A stretch of 64,000 nt of DNA from Virgibacillus sp. SK37. GTDB lineage: Bacteria > Bacillota > Bacilli > Bacillales > Amphibacillaceae. A program made the translations under genes and the position numbers. Shown here piece after piece: positions 45,437-53,698 of the stretch. The stretch is from the NCBI RefSeq assembly GCF_000725285.1, contig NZ_CP007161.1:3262213-3326212 (forward strand), given 5' to 3'. The first letter of the stretch is position 1, and each line of letters starts with the position of its first letter. The notes below the pieces were generated by a model, which saw only the letters and a list, made by a program, of their open reading frames with translations, had not been told where the DNA came from and searched no databases.

Positions 45437-45693
45437 GTTGAATTCCTCCTTTTGTATGTTCGCTATCGATTTTAGCTTAACCAGAACTAGAATTGTGATA
45501 CTCCTTTTTTCATAAAAAATTCTAATTTTGATTTAGGAGGATTTTGTGTTGTTAAAGAAGAGGGTATTTACCTTTGTAGTGTGGGAATTTTAATAAGAGA
45601 AGTAGTAGCTTTTCTTAAAAGGGAATATGAAAAATACATAGATAGTATTGGCAGAAGAAGGGATAGAAAGCGCCATCTTCTGCCTTTATATTA

Positions 45694-46116
45694 CTATTTA
45701 ATAGCAAACATGATTTCGGCTTCACAGGCTACTTCACCGTCAACAGTAGCAATTCCCTTTCCTTTTCCAATTGCGCCTTTAAACCTTATGATTTCAACCT
45801 CTAATTGGAGCTGATCACCTGGGCGAACCTGCTTTTTAAATCGGCATTTATCAACACCTGCAAGAAAACCGAGCTTCCCTTTATTTTCTTCTTTTCCCAG
45901 AACAGCCATTGCACCAACCTGGGCTAAAGCTTCAATGATTAAAACCCCTGGCATGACCGCATATTCCGGGAAATGTCCTTGAAAAAAAGGTTCATTTGCA
46001 CTAACATTTTTCAACCCGACAACACGCTTTCCTTCCTCCATTTCGGTCACTCTATCCACTAAAAGAAAAGGATAGCGATGAGGTATTGTTTGTTTGATTT
46101 GCTCTATGTCCATCAT
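45694..46116 (-). CDS. fabZ: 3-hydroxyacyl-ACP dehydratase FabZ
   Basis: 140 residues. Removes water from 3-hydroxyacyl-ACP in fatty acid synthesis. [13 protein letters not shown] at the N-terminus and [23 protein letters not shown]-like active site (His in GHFP, Glu in IEAL). Two ATG codons in a row follow AGGAGGAATAAA; the first is reported. It lies downstream of flhP, as in Bacillus subtilis, with two small genes in between. Confidence 0.93.
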   Translation of the reverse strand: MMDIEQIKQTIPHRYPFLLVDRVTEMEEGKRVVGLKNVSANEPFFQGHFPEYAVMPGVLIIEALAQVGAMAVLGKEENKGKLGFLAGVDKCRFKKQVRPGDQLQLEVEIIRFKGAIGKGKGIATVDGEVACEAEIMFAIK

Positions 46117-46266
46117 TTTATTCCTCCTATATGTTATGTATTTTTTCCATTATACCAGAGAAATGTTTCATCTTACGTATAAAAAGGTAATAGAGAGGTA
46201 ACTGCAAGTATAAAAATAGTTGTTTTAGTCAACTTTAAAATAATCTGTAAGAAAGGAGGAGAATGT

Positions 46267-46413
46267 ATGTGGACATTACTTATTATTTTACTAATCCTTT
46301 GGGCACTTGGCTTTGGATTTGATGTAGTAGGAGGACTTATTCACATTCTGCTCGTGATTGCCCTTGTGGTTTTAATTATCCGTCTCATCCAAGGCGGTCG
46401 TGGAAAAGTTTAA
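46267..46413 (+). CDS. Lmo0937-type small hydrophobic protein (48 residues)
   Basis: MWTLLIILLILWALGFGF, then VVGGLIHILLVIALVV and a short basic tail (RLIQGGRGKV). Two membrane helices. AAAGGAGGAGA lies 5 bases before the ATG. The pattern WxLGFxxxVxGGLIHxLLVIA matches the widespread lmo0937-family (DUF5670) proteins of unknown role, often stress-induced. On the opposite strand to its neighbours. Confidence 0.8.
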   Translation: MWTLLIILLILWALGFGFDVVGGLIHILLVIALVVLIIRLIQGGRGKV

Positions 46414-46539
46414 CCTTTGCTTAAGATGATGTGGCAGAATGGGCAGCAGAGCATGAGTATCCGCCGTAGAAAACTTTAATCGGCAGGAGACCAGGATAAT
46501 TTTCGAAAACTTTAAGACAACCCGAGTTAATTCGGAGCA

Positions 46540-46585
46540 TGTCCATTTTGTCAATCATTGGATAACCCAACTGTATATTTGAACC
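46540..46585 (+). repeat. Short dispersed repeat C, copy 4
   Basis: GTCCATTTTGTCAATCATTGG, then ATAACCCAACTGTATATTTGAACC. Just before it, TTTAATCGGCAGGAGACC resembles one reversed unit of tandem array 5. Confidence 0.5.
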
Positions 46586-46590
46586 ATTAA

Positions 46591-46626
46591 AAAAGCACAA
46601 GCGACCATTTAGTTGCTTGTGCTTTT
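46591..46626 (-). terminator. Terminator after the EpuA-like gene
   Basis: AAAAGCACAAGC pairs with GCTTGTGCTTTT around an 11-base loop; A/T runs on both sides. Confidence 0.8.
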
Positions 46627-46629
46627 ATG

Positions 46630-46986
46630 CTAATCGGTTTTTGTTACAATATCAATAATATGCTGCCAAGTATCTTTTTTTAGTGCATCTGTCGGAGTAC
46701 CATCTCCTATGACTCCATAGCCAATCATTAATCCAGCTGTTAGAGCGATTGCACAGAGAAGAAGAACGACAATGATCCGGAGCCAAATTGGAAAAGCCCG
46801 AAGTCTTGGTCGCTTATTTTTTTTCTTTTCTTCCCTCTGTTTCTGCTTCTGCTGGTTTCTTGATGTCTTTGCAGTGTCCTGCTCATTTGACGCAGATTTC
46901 CCCACATTGGTCTTCTTTTGACTATCTTTATGGGACTTTCTTGTCTGCTTCTCTTCAACTGGTCTTTCTGCTTGTTTAGTAGTCAT
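46630..46986 (-). CDS. EpuA-like small membrane protein ('RNA polymerase subunit beta' family)
   Basis: 118 residues. Long basic/polar N-terminus (about 60 residues of Lys, Gln, Glu, Arg), one membrane helix (IWLRIIVVLLLCAIALTAGLM split at its ends), then YGVIGDGTPTDALKK, the conserved family end. Often mislabelled as DNA-directed RNA polymerase subunit beta; it is not a polymerase catalytic subunit. Function unknown. It sits between flhP and fabZ. Confidence 0.7.
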   Translation of the reverse strand: MTTKQAERPVEEKQTRKSHKDSQKKTNVGKSASNEQDTAKTSRNQQKQKQREEKKKNKRPRLRAFPIWLRIIVVLLLCAIALTAGLMIGYGVIGDGTPTDALKKDTWQHIIDIVTKTD

Positions 46987-47101
46987 GATCTTGTTTCTCC
47001 TTACATCCCGACAATGCCCTCTTGTTATTTATAATAACTATAGTGTATTTTCAGGTTTTTAGTCAATAGCCTCTCTATTGATTCCAATAGTAAAGCTTTC
47101 T

Positions 47102-47935
47102 TTATCTGACTTGGTTAATTAACCCCATCATCTGATCACTCATGGAAATAGTTCTTGCATTAAATTGGTAAGAACGTTGGGCCATTATTAAATCTGTCAT
47201 TTCTTTTGAAATATCCACATTCGACCGTTCTAAAGCACCACTTTTTATAATTTCTGTCTCAGGTGCAACTCCCTGCATAACTTCAAAAGGTTGATAGCCA
47301 AGCTCTGCCATATTTGCAGGAAGACGGAATGTATTGTTACCACTAGCTTCAAGAAGACGTGGTCGAACAGCTTCGACAACAGTAATATTGCCAGCAGTTT
47401 CCGTTTGATTCTCCCGCTTAACTGATACCTGACCATTTGGGTGAATATCGATAGAGTCAAACCCTGATGGAATGATAATAGAACCATTTCCCCCTATAAT
47501 CGGATTTCCATTTTTGTCTGTAAGCATGACATCTTGATTGTTATTAATTGGACTAAGATAGAATGCACCGTCGCGTGTATATTGTGTTTCCGATACACCA
47601 TTTTCTGTCACTTGAACTTGAAAGAAATGATTTTCCTTCAAGAGAGCTGTATCAAGCGCACGGCCGGTTTCTGTGATCGAACCCTGTTTAAGGTCAATGC
47701 TGGGTGTCCCAAGCTTTGCTCCCGATCCAATTCTTACGCCATCAGGTGTCAATCGGCCAACCGCATTCGCTTCATCCTTTAAATTATCTATTTGCTGAAA
47801 TAATAAAGACGAAAAGTCTGCGTTACGATTTTTATACCCTGTTGTTTCACTGTTTGCCATATTATTCCCAATGAGATCAAGTTTTGATTGTAATTGATTC
47901 ATTGTTACAGCTGCTTGTATCATTGTTCTTGACAT
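47102..47935 (-). CDS. flhP: Flagellar hook-basal body rod protein FlhP
   Basis: 277 residues. FlgF/FlgG-type distal rod protein. N-terminal QSKLDLIGNNMANSETTGYK and C-terminal SNVDISKEMTDLIMAQRSYQ are the paired rod/hook signatures that form the coiled-coil; the middle holds QYTRDGAFYLSP. Exported by the flagellar secretion system without a cleaved signal. Gene order mbl-flhO-flhP is as in Bacillus subtilis. Confidence 0.92.
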   Translation of the reverse strand: MSRTMIQAAVTMNQLQSKLDLIGNNMANSETTGYKNRNADFSSLLFQQIDNLKDEANAVGRLTPDGVRIGSGAKLGTPSIDLKQGSITETGRALDTALLKENHFFQVQVTENGVSETQYTRDGAFYLSPINNNQDVMLTDKNGNPIIGGNGSIIIPSGFDSIDIHPNGQVSVKRENQTETAGNITVVEAVRPRLLEASGNNTFRLPANMAELGYQPFEVMQGVAPETEIIKSGALERSNVDISKEMTDLIMAQRSYQFNARTISMSDQMMGLINQVR

Positions 47936-47963
47936 GTGTCTCCTCCTTTACTTCATCCGGCTT

Positions 47964-48767
47964 TTATCCGATTCGGCCAATCTCACTAACTGCTTTTCCC
48001 ATGCTTTCATCATATGCTTTTAATACCCGTTGGTTTGTCTCAAACATACGATATGCCTCCATCATTTGGGTCATGGATTGCAGTGAATCTACATTCGACC
48101 GTTCCAGAAAACCTTGCTCTACTTTAAATGAAGTTCCGGCTGGTACAGCGTCTGCCTGACCTTGATACAGACCATTACCCTCTTTTACAAATGCATTTGC
48201 ATTTTCTGTATAAGCTATACCTAAAGGAGTAGTCTGTCCTTCTGTCTGAAGAAAACCGTCTTGAGTCACCGTGAATTCCATTCCATTTGTCTGGATTGGA
48301 TCACCTTGTTGATTCAACACATAATAACCCTGCTTTGTTACAAGATAGCCTTGCCCGTCTACTGTAAAATTACCATTACGTGTGTAACGCTCTTCCCCTG
48401 CCTCATTTTGCACTGTAAAAAATAAATTACCAGTCTCATCAGGAAGTGCACCGCTCACAAGAGCAAGGTCCGTAGACACACCTGTTTCACGTAAATCACC
48501 CTGAACATAATTGGGAATGGTTTCTTGAACATAAACCCCAGTATTCAGTGAACCAATGGATTTCTGTACTGGAAGTTTGCGGCCATTTTTTGTAGGGATC
48601 TCCATTTCACCCACTTGTTGAATAAGTAGCTCAGGGAACGATTTTAGTGCTGTTTGATCTGCTTTATAACCTGGTGTATTGGCGTTTGCTATATTGTTTG
48701 ACAAAGCTTCCTGGTGTCGCTGCTGGGCAATCATCCCACTGGCAGCTGTGTAAAAACCTCTTAACAA
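47964..48767 (-). CDS. flhO: Flagellar hook-basal body rod protein FlhO
   Basis: 267 residues. Rod protein with YTAASGMIAQQRHQEALSNN, IANANTPGYKAD, RYTRNGNFTVDGQG and the C-terminal SNVDSLQSMTQMMEAYRMFE. The start is TTG preceded by GAAGGAGGAGCCGTC. It lies 28 bases before flhP, so they are co-transcribed. Confidence 0.92.
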   Translation of the reverse strand: MLRGFYTAASGMIAQQRHQEALSNNIANANTPGYKADQTALKSFPELLIQQVGEMEIPTKNGRKLPVQKSIGSLNTGVYVQETIPNYVQGDLRETGVSTDLALVSGALPDETGNLFFTVQNEAGEERYTRNGNFTVDGQGYLVTKQGYYVLNQQGDPIQTNGMEFTVTQDGFLQTEGQTTPLGIAYTENANAFVKEGNGLYQGQADAVPAGTSFKVEQGFLERSNVDSLQSMTQMMEAYRMFETNQRVLKAYDESMGKAVSEIGRIG

Positions 48768-48869
48768 GACGGCTCCTCCTTCAATAAAATTATTTCTATA
48801 TATATGTTTAATTTATGAACAGTTAGGGTAATAGAAGGAAAATGAAACTATTTACCCGGTCCAAGTGTA

Positions 48870-49871
48870 TTAAACAATTTTTCGGCGTTCGATTTTATCA
48901 ATATTATCTAGCATCATGCCTGTGCCTTTCGCTACACAATTCATTGGCTCTTCTGCCATAAACACAGGAACTTTTAATTCTTCGGCAAGCAATTGATCAA
49001 TACCATGGATTAAAGCTCCTCCGCCCGTAAGAATGACACCACGATCGATGATATCTGCGGATAACTCAGGTGGTGTGCGTTCCAATACAGTTCTTGCTGC
49101 TTGCACAATAAGATATACAGATTCACGAAGTGCTTCCTCAATCTCTGCAGAATATACCGTGATGGTTTTAGGAAGTCCTGAAACCATGTCGCGTCCACGA
49201 ATTTCCATTTCCTCCGTACGAGATCCTTCAAATACAGTGGCAATATTAATTTTTATGTCTTCGGCAGTTCGCTCTCCAATTAAGAGCTTGTATTTCTTTT
49301 TAATGTATTGAAGAATTTCTACATCAAATTTGTCGCCCGCCATTTTAATGGATTCTGATGTGACAATATCTCCCATGGAAAGTACAGCTACATCTGTAGT
49401 CCCTCCACCAATATCAACAACCATGTTCCCACTTGGCTGGAATATTTCCATGCCTGCGCCAATTGCAGCCACTTTCGGTTCTTCCTCTAAATAAACCTTT
49501 TTACCGCCTGACTTTTCAGCAGCTTCTTTAATTGCCTTCTGCTCCACCTTTGTAATATTTGTCGGGCAGCATATAAGCATTCTCGGTTTCGATAAAAATC
49601 CTTTAACGTTAATCTTATTTATAAAATGTTTTAACATTGCTTCCGTAACATCGAAATCAGCAATTACTCCATCTTTTAATGGACGAATCGCTTCAATGTT
49701 TCCTGGTGTACGACCTACCATTCTACGTGCTGCTTCCCCAACTTCCAATACTTTTCCGGTAGTCCGGTCCATCGCAACAACAGAAGGTTCATTTAATACA
49801 ATTCCTTTACCTTTTACATGAATTAAAACATTGGCAGTTCCAAGGTCAATTCCAATATCCCTAGAAAACAT
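48870..49871 (-). CDS. mbl: MreB-like cell-shape protein Mbl
   Basis: 333 residues, the length of Bacillus subtilis Mbl. Actin-fold ATPase that forms membrane-bound filaments guiding side-wall synthesis. Phosphate loops DIGIDLGTANVL and VVDIGGGTTDVAV, and the adenosine motif ILTGGGALIHGID are present. The frame continues upstream, but GGAGGATCTAGATTC precedes the ATG of MFSRDIGI, which is used. Downstream of spoIIID. Confidence 0.95.
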   Translation of the reverse strand: MFSRDIGIDLGTANVLIHVKGKGIVLNEPSVVAMDRTTGKVLEVGEAARRMVGRTPGNIEAIRPLKDGVIADFDVTEAMLKHFINKINVKGFLSKPRMLICCPTNITKVEQKAIKEAAEKSGGKKVYLEEEPKVAAIGAGMEIFQPSGNMVVDIGGGTTDVAVLSMGDIVTSESIKMAGDKFDVEILQYIKKKYKLLIGERTAEDIKINIATVFEGSRTEEMEIRGRDMVSGLPKTITVYSAEIEEALRESVYLIVQAARTVLERTPPELSADIIDRGVILTGGGALIHGIDQLLAEELKVPVFMAEEPMNCVAKGTGMMLDNIDKIERRKIV

Positions 49872-50020
49872 GAATCTAGATCCTCCTAGCATAAAAATAC
49901 TATCTCGCATTTTAAACACAATGCTACTAATATAATATTTTACCACAATTTTCAACAATTAACTGCAATTTGAAGAAATTTTTATGTAGGAAATATGACT
50001 TATAAGCTTGTGGAAGATTC

Positions 50021-50156
50021 GCTTACTCTGCAGCGGATTATTTTGCTCTCCTGCCGATTGTTTCTCCCTGCGGCGGATTAGCCCGCTCTCCTGCCGATTA
50101 CTCTGCCCTTCGACAGATTATTCCATTCTCCAGCCGAACCGCTCTCCATCCGATTA
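50021..50156 (+). repeat. Degenerate 20 bp tandem array 5 (CTCTCCTGCCGATTA units)
   Basis: GGATTA/CGATTA-type cores ending at 50040, 50060, 50080, 50100, 50120, about 50140 and 50156: a 20-base step with one short last unit. Units read like GCTCTCCTGCCGATTA. Different sequence from the other arrays but the same period and strand. The rest of the mbl-spoIIID spacer holds a terminator. Confidence 0.75.
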
Positions 50157-50202
50157 ATCTCCCTTATTCCCCTAGAGCAGGCTCAGCCCCTCTCAGTACA
50201 TA

Positions 50203-50238
50203 GAAAATCCAGCAACAGTTACCTATTGCTGGATTTTC
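50203..50238 (-). terminator. Terminator after spoIIID
   Basis: GAAAATCCAGCAA pairs with TTGCTGGATTTTC. It separates spoIIID from mbl. Confidence 0.8.
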
Positions 50239-50297
50239 CTTTAAGTATATAGGTCCACCTCTTCCATTAATCACCTCCCCAAGCTGCTAGTTAAAGA

Positions 50298-50591
50298 TTA
50301 TCCTACCGGTTTTGGTTGATTATGATTTCCAGTTTCGTTTTCTGGTTCGAATTTATATTTTTTTCTAGTTGCTTCCCCGCCACGTAGATGACGGATTGAT
50401 TTGTGGTATTCCAATACTTCTTTTACCTGATTGGCCAGCTCTGGATTTATTTCCGGTAAACGTTCTGACAGATCTTTGTGTACTGTGCTTTTTGAAACAC
50501 CAAATTCTTTTGCTATCACCCGGACAGTTTTTCTCGTCTCCACAACATACTTCCCTATCCTGATAGTTCTCTCTTTGATGTAATCATGCAC
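50298..50591 (-). CDS. spoIIID: Sporulation transcription factor SpoIIID
   Basis: 97 residues. Mother-cell DNA-binding protein that tunes sigma-E genes and sigK. Helix-turn-helix TVRVIAKEFGVSKSTVHKDL, then LPEINPELANQVKEVLEYHK and the basic HLRGGEATRKKYK, as in Bacillus subtilis. AGGGAGGCGAATGGT precedes the start. Expected sigma-E promoter not confidently seen. Confidence 0.95.
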   Translation of the reverse strand: MHDYIKERTIRIGKYVVETRKTVRVIAKEFGVSKSTVHKDLSERLPEINPELANQVKEVLEYHKSIRHLRGGEATRKKYKFEPENETGNHNQPKPVG

Positions 50592-50944
50592 ACCATTCGC
50601 CTCCCTAGTTGGATATTTCCGAGGTGCGGGTTTGAGACAAGGTGTAAATGTAGTGGCATATATTTATTTACATATACAAGGAACTAAGTATTTGATTATG
50701 TAAGTTTAAGCAAATGATCTAGAAACATGTCATTAAGTAATTTATTCAATTTTCAGTCATTACTAAGTAAAGGCATGCTGTCTTTTATATATTTCAGAAG
50801 TGCCACACAAGCTCTCACCTCAGACATTTCTGATTGCTTGGTTTGTAACATTTTATTACAAGAAGAAGAGGTTTATGATTATATTTTTAATTATTCGTTG
50901 AAGGACAAGAAGTATTTTCAAAATAAAGAGGGAAAACATATATG

Positions 50945-51208
50945 AAAAAGGTCCAGCTCTCTCTTAGAAATCATTTATTCATCTTTCGTACTTTTGAATT
51001 AAAATGGAGCATAGTACTGGTTTAGCTGCAATGAATCAATCAACATCACCGAAATCAGGGTCAGATTTAATGGTATCACCGGCAGCAGTACCTGGATCAG
51101 TCGTAATTGTAAAAGAAAACGAAATTAGGATTATTAAGAGAAAAAACTTCAACTTTTTCATTAAAATTCCTCCTTGGAATGTATGATCTGAAAAAGCCGG
51201 ACCTTTTT
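50945..51208. repeat. Long-range inverted repeat enclosing the peptide gene
   Basis: AAAAAGGTCCAGC (50945-50957) and GCCGGACCTTTTT (51196-51208) are inverted arms that can pair over 13 bp with one wobble in a minus-strand transcript. The peptide gene 51036-51161 lies between them. The upstream arm can instead fold locally (AAAAAG ... CTTTTT), so two RNA states are possible. The 3' arm ends in CCTTTTTC. Confidence 0.55.
51036..51161 (-). CDS. Candidate secreted signalling peptide (AimP/NprX/Phr-like), 41 residues
   Basis: Too short for usual gene calls. AAGGAGG lies 7 bases before the ATG. The product has a basic start (MKKLKFF), a hydrophobic core (FLLIILISFSFTI) and a polar C-terminus (GDTIKSDPDFGDVD) ending at TGA: the layout of RRNPP pro-peptides, which are secreted, trimmed and re-imported by Opp. 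It begins 94 bases after the AimR-like receptor stop, on the same strand, as aimP follows aimR. The ending is not the xxxRGA of known phage arbitrium peptides; SDPDFGD recalls the NprX heptapeptide SKPDIVG. Function is inferred from layout and position. Confidence 0.6.
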   Translation of the reverse strand: MKKLKFFLLIILISFSFTITTDPGTAAGDTIKSDPDFGDVD

Positions 51209-51254
51209 ACGCAGGAAATATTACCTAGTTAATGAGGAGAAAAGAGAGGAGATA

Positions 51255-52283
51255 TCAAATCTCCTCTTTACTGTTCATTTGCTTTAGAGCGGCAAGTGGT
51301 AATTTACCGAAAAAGTGGTCACTTCTTTTTTCAATAAATTCTCTATATGATTTTAGAAGAAGTTGTTTATCTTGCTTTGCCCTTCCCATATAATACAGTT
51401 GAAAAGGACTATTTAACGGGAGTTCCTCAAGTATCTCAATAGCATTCTGGTTATTTCCTTTGGCAATTTCAATATGGGCCTGTTCACTCTTATCCTTTGT
51501 GTATATGTTGTCCACCCGGTTCCAGTGAGCAGCAAGAAAAGGAATATTTCGTTGCAGGATCAAATAATCATATTTTTCTATATGATGCTGTTTTGCCAGT
51601 TCCAATGCCTGGTGGAAATGGTACATTCCTTGCGTGTACGAATCAAACGTATAGGTTAAGCCCAGCTTAATATGTGTGCCTATTTTGGTCATTGCATTTG
51701 TAGTTTTGTTCAGCAAACGATAGCCGAACTTTCTTGCCATAATCACCTGATCTCTTAATGTATAATAAGTAAGCAAGATTTGATAGAGTCTGACATGGAA
51801 AAAATTGCGCAACACATTATCCTCTACTTCATTGAAAAGCTGAGGCTGAACATACAAAAAGTTACCTAATTTTGTATACTCTTGGAGGTCATAGTGTAAG
51901 GTAACGCGTAGCAGCTCAACTAAGCAGATTAACTCGGGTTCCTTTGTTCTGATAAAATTTAGCCTGCCTAGTAATTCACGTGGTGGGGTCTGTTTTTTTC
52001 TTCTCTCAAGTGTGTACTGATATACAAGTGCCCATTTGCGGTTTGAAGTATAAGAGGATTGGTGATTTTTTAAAATGAGTGTCTCCAGTTCCGTGTAAAA
52101 ACCATTCATATACAAGAATTCCATCCCTGTTTTTTGTAGTTCCGGAGAATTTGTTTGCAAACAAATTTCTTTTATTCGTTTTTTTGTAATCTTCTCATCT
52201 TTATATTTCTGGTAGAGCACTCCCATTAATTGGGACAAAGATAACTGATCCATACCCGCCAGCTCAACCTTCGAATTGAACAT
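51255..52283 (-). CDS. AimR-like (RRNPP-type) peptide receptor, apparently without N-terminal HTH
   Basis: 342 residues, all helical, TPR-like. Pattern agrees with AimR-family receptors: LSQLMGVLYQKYKDEK and LQKTGMEFLYMNGFY near the N-terminus, HIKLGLTYTFDSYTQGMYHF in the middle (stack of TPR helices), and PFQLYYMGRAKQDKQLLLKS near the end. The frame extends upstream, but GAAAGGAGCTTCC before the ATG of MFNSKVELAG fixes the start. Phage AimR proteins (about 380 residues) begin with a DNA-binding domain of about 55 residues; only about 15 residues precede the first TPR-like helix here. It is followed by a small peptide gene. It could act as a Rap-like protein binder or a divergent regulator. 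Flanked by spoIIQ and spoIIID, with no phage genes. Confidence 0.65.
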   Translation of the reverse strand: MFNSKVELAGMDQLSLSQLMGVLYQKYKDEKITKKRIKEICLQTNSPELQKTGMEFLYMNGFYTELETLILKNHQSSYTSNRKWALVYQYTLERRKKQTPPRELLGRLNFIRTKEPELICLVELLRVTLHYDLQEYTKLGNFLYVQPQLFNEVEDNVLRNFFHVRLYQILLTYYTLRDQVIMARKFGYRLLNKTTNAMTKIGTHIKLGLTYTFDSYTQGMYHFHQALELAKQHHIEKYDYLILQRNIPFLAAHWNRVDNIYTKDKSEQAHIEIAKGNNQNAIEILEELPLNSPFQLYYMGRAKQDKQLLLKSYREFIEKRSDHFFGKLPLAALKQMNSKEEI

Positions 52284-52411
52284 ATGGAAGCTCCTTTCAT
52301 ATCTGGACAGATACTTTAATTTGCCTGTTATATTGTTACAAAATTCAACAATTATTGCACTTCTCATAATATTAACATACTATTAGATTTTATTATACTT
52401 CATTCTCATAT

Positions 52412-52459
52412 AAAAAGCCCGAAGAATGCCCTTTATTGTTGGGAAATTCTTCAGGCTTT
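52412..52459 (-). terminator. Terminator of spoIIQ
   Basis: AAAGCCTGAAGAAT pairs with ATTCTTCGGGCTTT (minus reading, one mismatch), followed by TT. A TATAAT (52397 down to 52392, minus) just beyond may be the -10 of the receptor gene; no good -35 is seen. Confidence 0.78.
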
Positions 52460-52578
52460 ATTAAATTTAGTCAGGGGGGATGCAGGTACTGAGTCATACA
52501 AAATTAGTACTTTTCAAGTATCCTGCATGATATAAATTACATTGTTTCTATTAAACTACGTTGATCTATCCCAGCAAC

Positions 52579-53466
52579 TTATGCACTTGCTGAAGTATCA
52601 TTCGTTTCTTCCTTGTCTTGTTCTTCTTGCTTATCTGCGTCCGTATTTGTTTCGTCATTCTCTTGGGTGTCTTCCTCTTGCGCAGGTTCTGTGCTGCTGT
52701 CCTCTGTTTCGGTAGCTTCGGTTTGTTCTGATTGATCTTCTGCTTTTTCTTCCTCAGCTACTTCCTCAGTAATGTTCTCCAGCTTGCTCACCGGCTGATT
52801 GAAATACGTTTCCGGGTTCACTTCTTTACCGTCTTTTCTAAGTTCGAAATAAACGTGTGTTCCACTGTCTTTTCCGAATAAGTTCTTTCCTGCAGTCCCC
52901 AAAAGATCACCTTGCTTGATCTTTTCACCAGCTTTTACCTTTACATCTCCAAGACTCGCATAGTAGGTCATTACTTCATTATCATGAGAAAGCACAACGA
53001 CATTGCCTAGTAACGGATCCTCTTTCACTTCAGTAATGGTACCACTTAGTGCCGCTACTACATCAAAGGTCTCGTCATTAGCAGAAGCAATATCTACCCC
53101 TTTGCTCTGATAATACCTGTTGTTATAAAGGACCAATGCACTTTCCTGATCCTTTTGTTCTGCGTTGTAATCGAAGAATTTAGTTACGATTTCTGCTTGA
53201 TCTTGGTTTGTTACAGGCATCTCTATTACTTCTTGTTGATCCATTACAGGTTGGGCCTCATCGTCATTTGGATTTGGCGAAAAGCCTTCTTCCTGATTGT
53301 CAATTTGGTCCTGGGCATCTGGAATTTGATTATCCAAGTTTTGATACCATACAACCACTGACAATAGTACTGCTGCTATTGTTAAATAAAGTGCCGGGAA
53401 AAACCACTTTTTCCGAAAAATGTTACTCCACTTATTTTTTGGAGTTCCTTTGTTTTCCTCATTCAT
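52579..53466 (-). CDS. spoIIQ: Stage II sporulation protein SpoIIQ (M23-like, degenerate)
   Basis: 295 residues. Forespore membrane protein that binds SpoIIIAH across the space to the mother cell during engulfment. One N-terminal helix (WFFPALYLTIAAVLLSVVVW), a linker, and a LytM/M23 domain (residues about 115-225). The first metal-binding motif has Ser where active enzymes have His (YYQSKGVD); HVYFELRKDG is kept, so it should be non-catalytic like Bacillus subtilis SpoIIQ. The C-terminal 60 or so residues are a Glu/Asp/Thr/Gln tail. Downstream of spoIID on the same strand. Confidence 0.93.
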   Translation of the reverse strand: MNEENKGTPKNKWSNIFRKKWFFPALYLTIAAVLLSVVVWYQNLDNQIPDAQDQIDNQEEGFSPNPNDDEAQPVMDQQEVIEMPVTNQDQAEIVTKFFDYNAEQKDQESALVLYNNRYYQSKGVDIASANDETFDVVAALSGTITEVKEDPLLGNVVVLSHDNEVMTYYASLGDVKVKAGEKIKQGDLLGTAGKNLFGKDSGTHVYFELRKDGKEVNPETYFNQPVSKLENITEEVAEEEKAEDQSEQTEATETEDSSTEPAQEEDTQENDETNTDADKQEEQDKEETNDTSASA

Positions 53467-53698
53467 AGATCATCACCTCAACAACCATTCTGATCAGAAA
53501 AAGGTAAATCTATACATCTCTTGAAAAAAATTTTTGAAAAAAGTGTATTTTATCGTTCTTTTGGGGTAAATTAAGCGATTGCCACATGGGGAAAGTGCCA
53601 TTGATGCCCTTTTTGGGAGATAATAAGCTTCATATAGATAAAATCCAGCCTTCTCTCTGTCTCCTGCAGAATTGATTTCAACGGTTTAATTATCTGTG

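Noticed and set aside
50727-50945. 72-codon frame on the plus strand next to spoIIID
   Set aside because: No ribosome site and no recognisable family pattern.
51004-51186. 60-codon plus-strand frame opposite the candidate peptide gene
   Set aside because: No Shine-Dalgarno; the minus-strand frame has a perfect AAGGAGG and a signal-peptide layout, so it is preferred.
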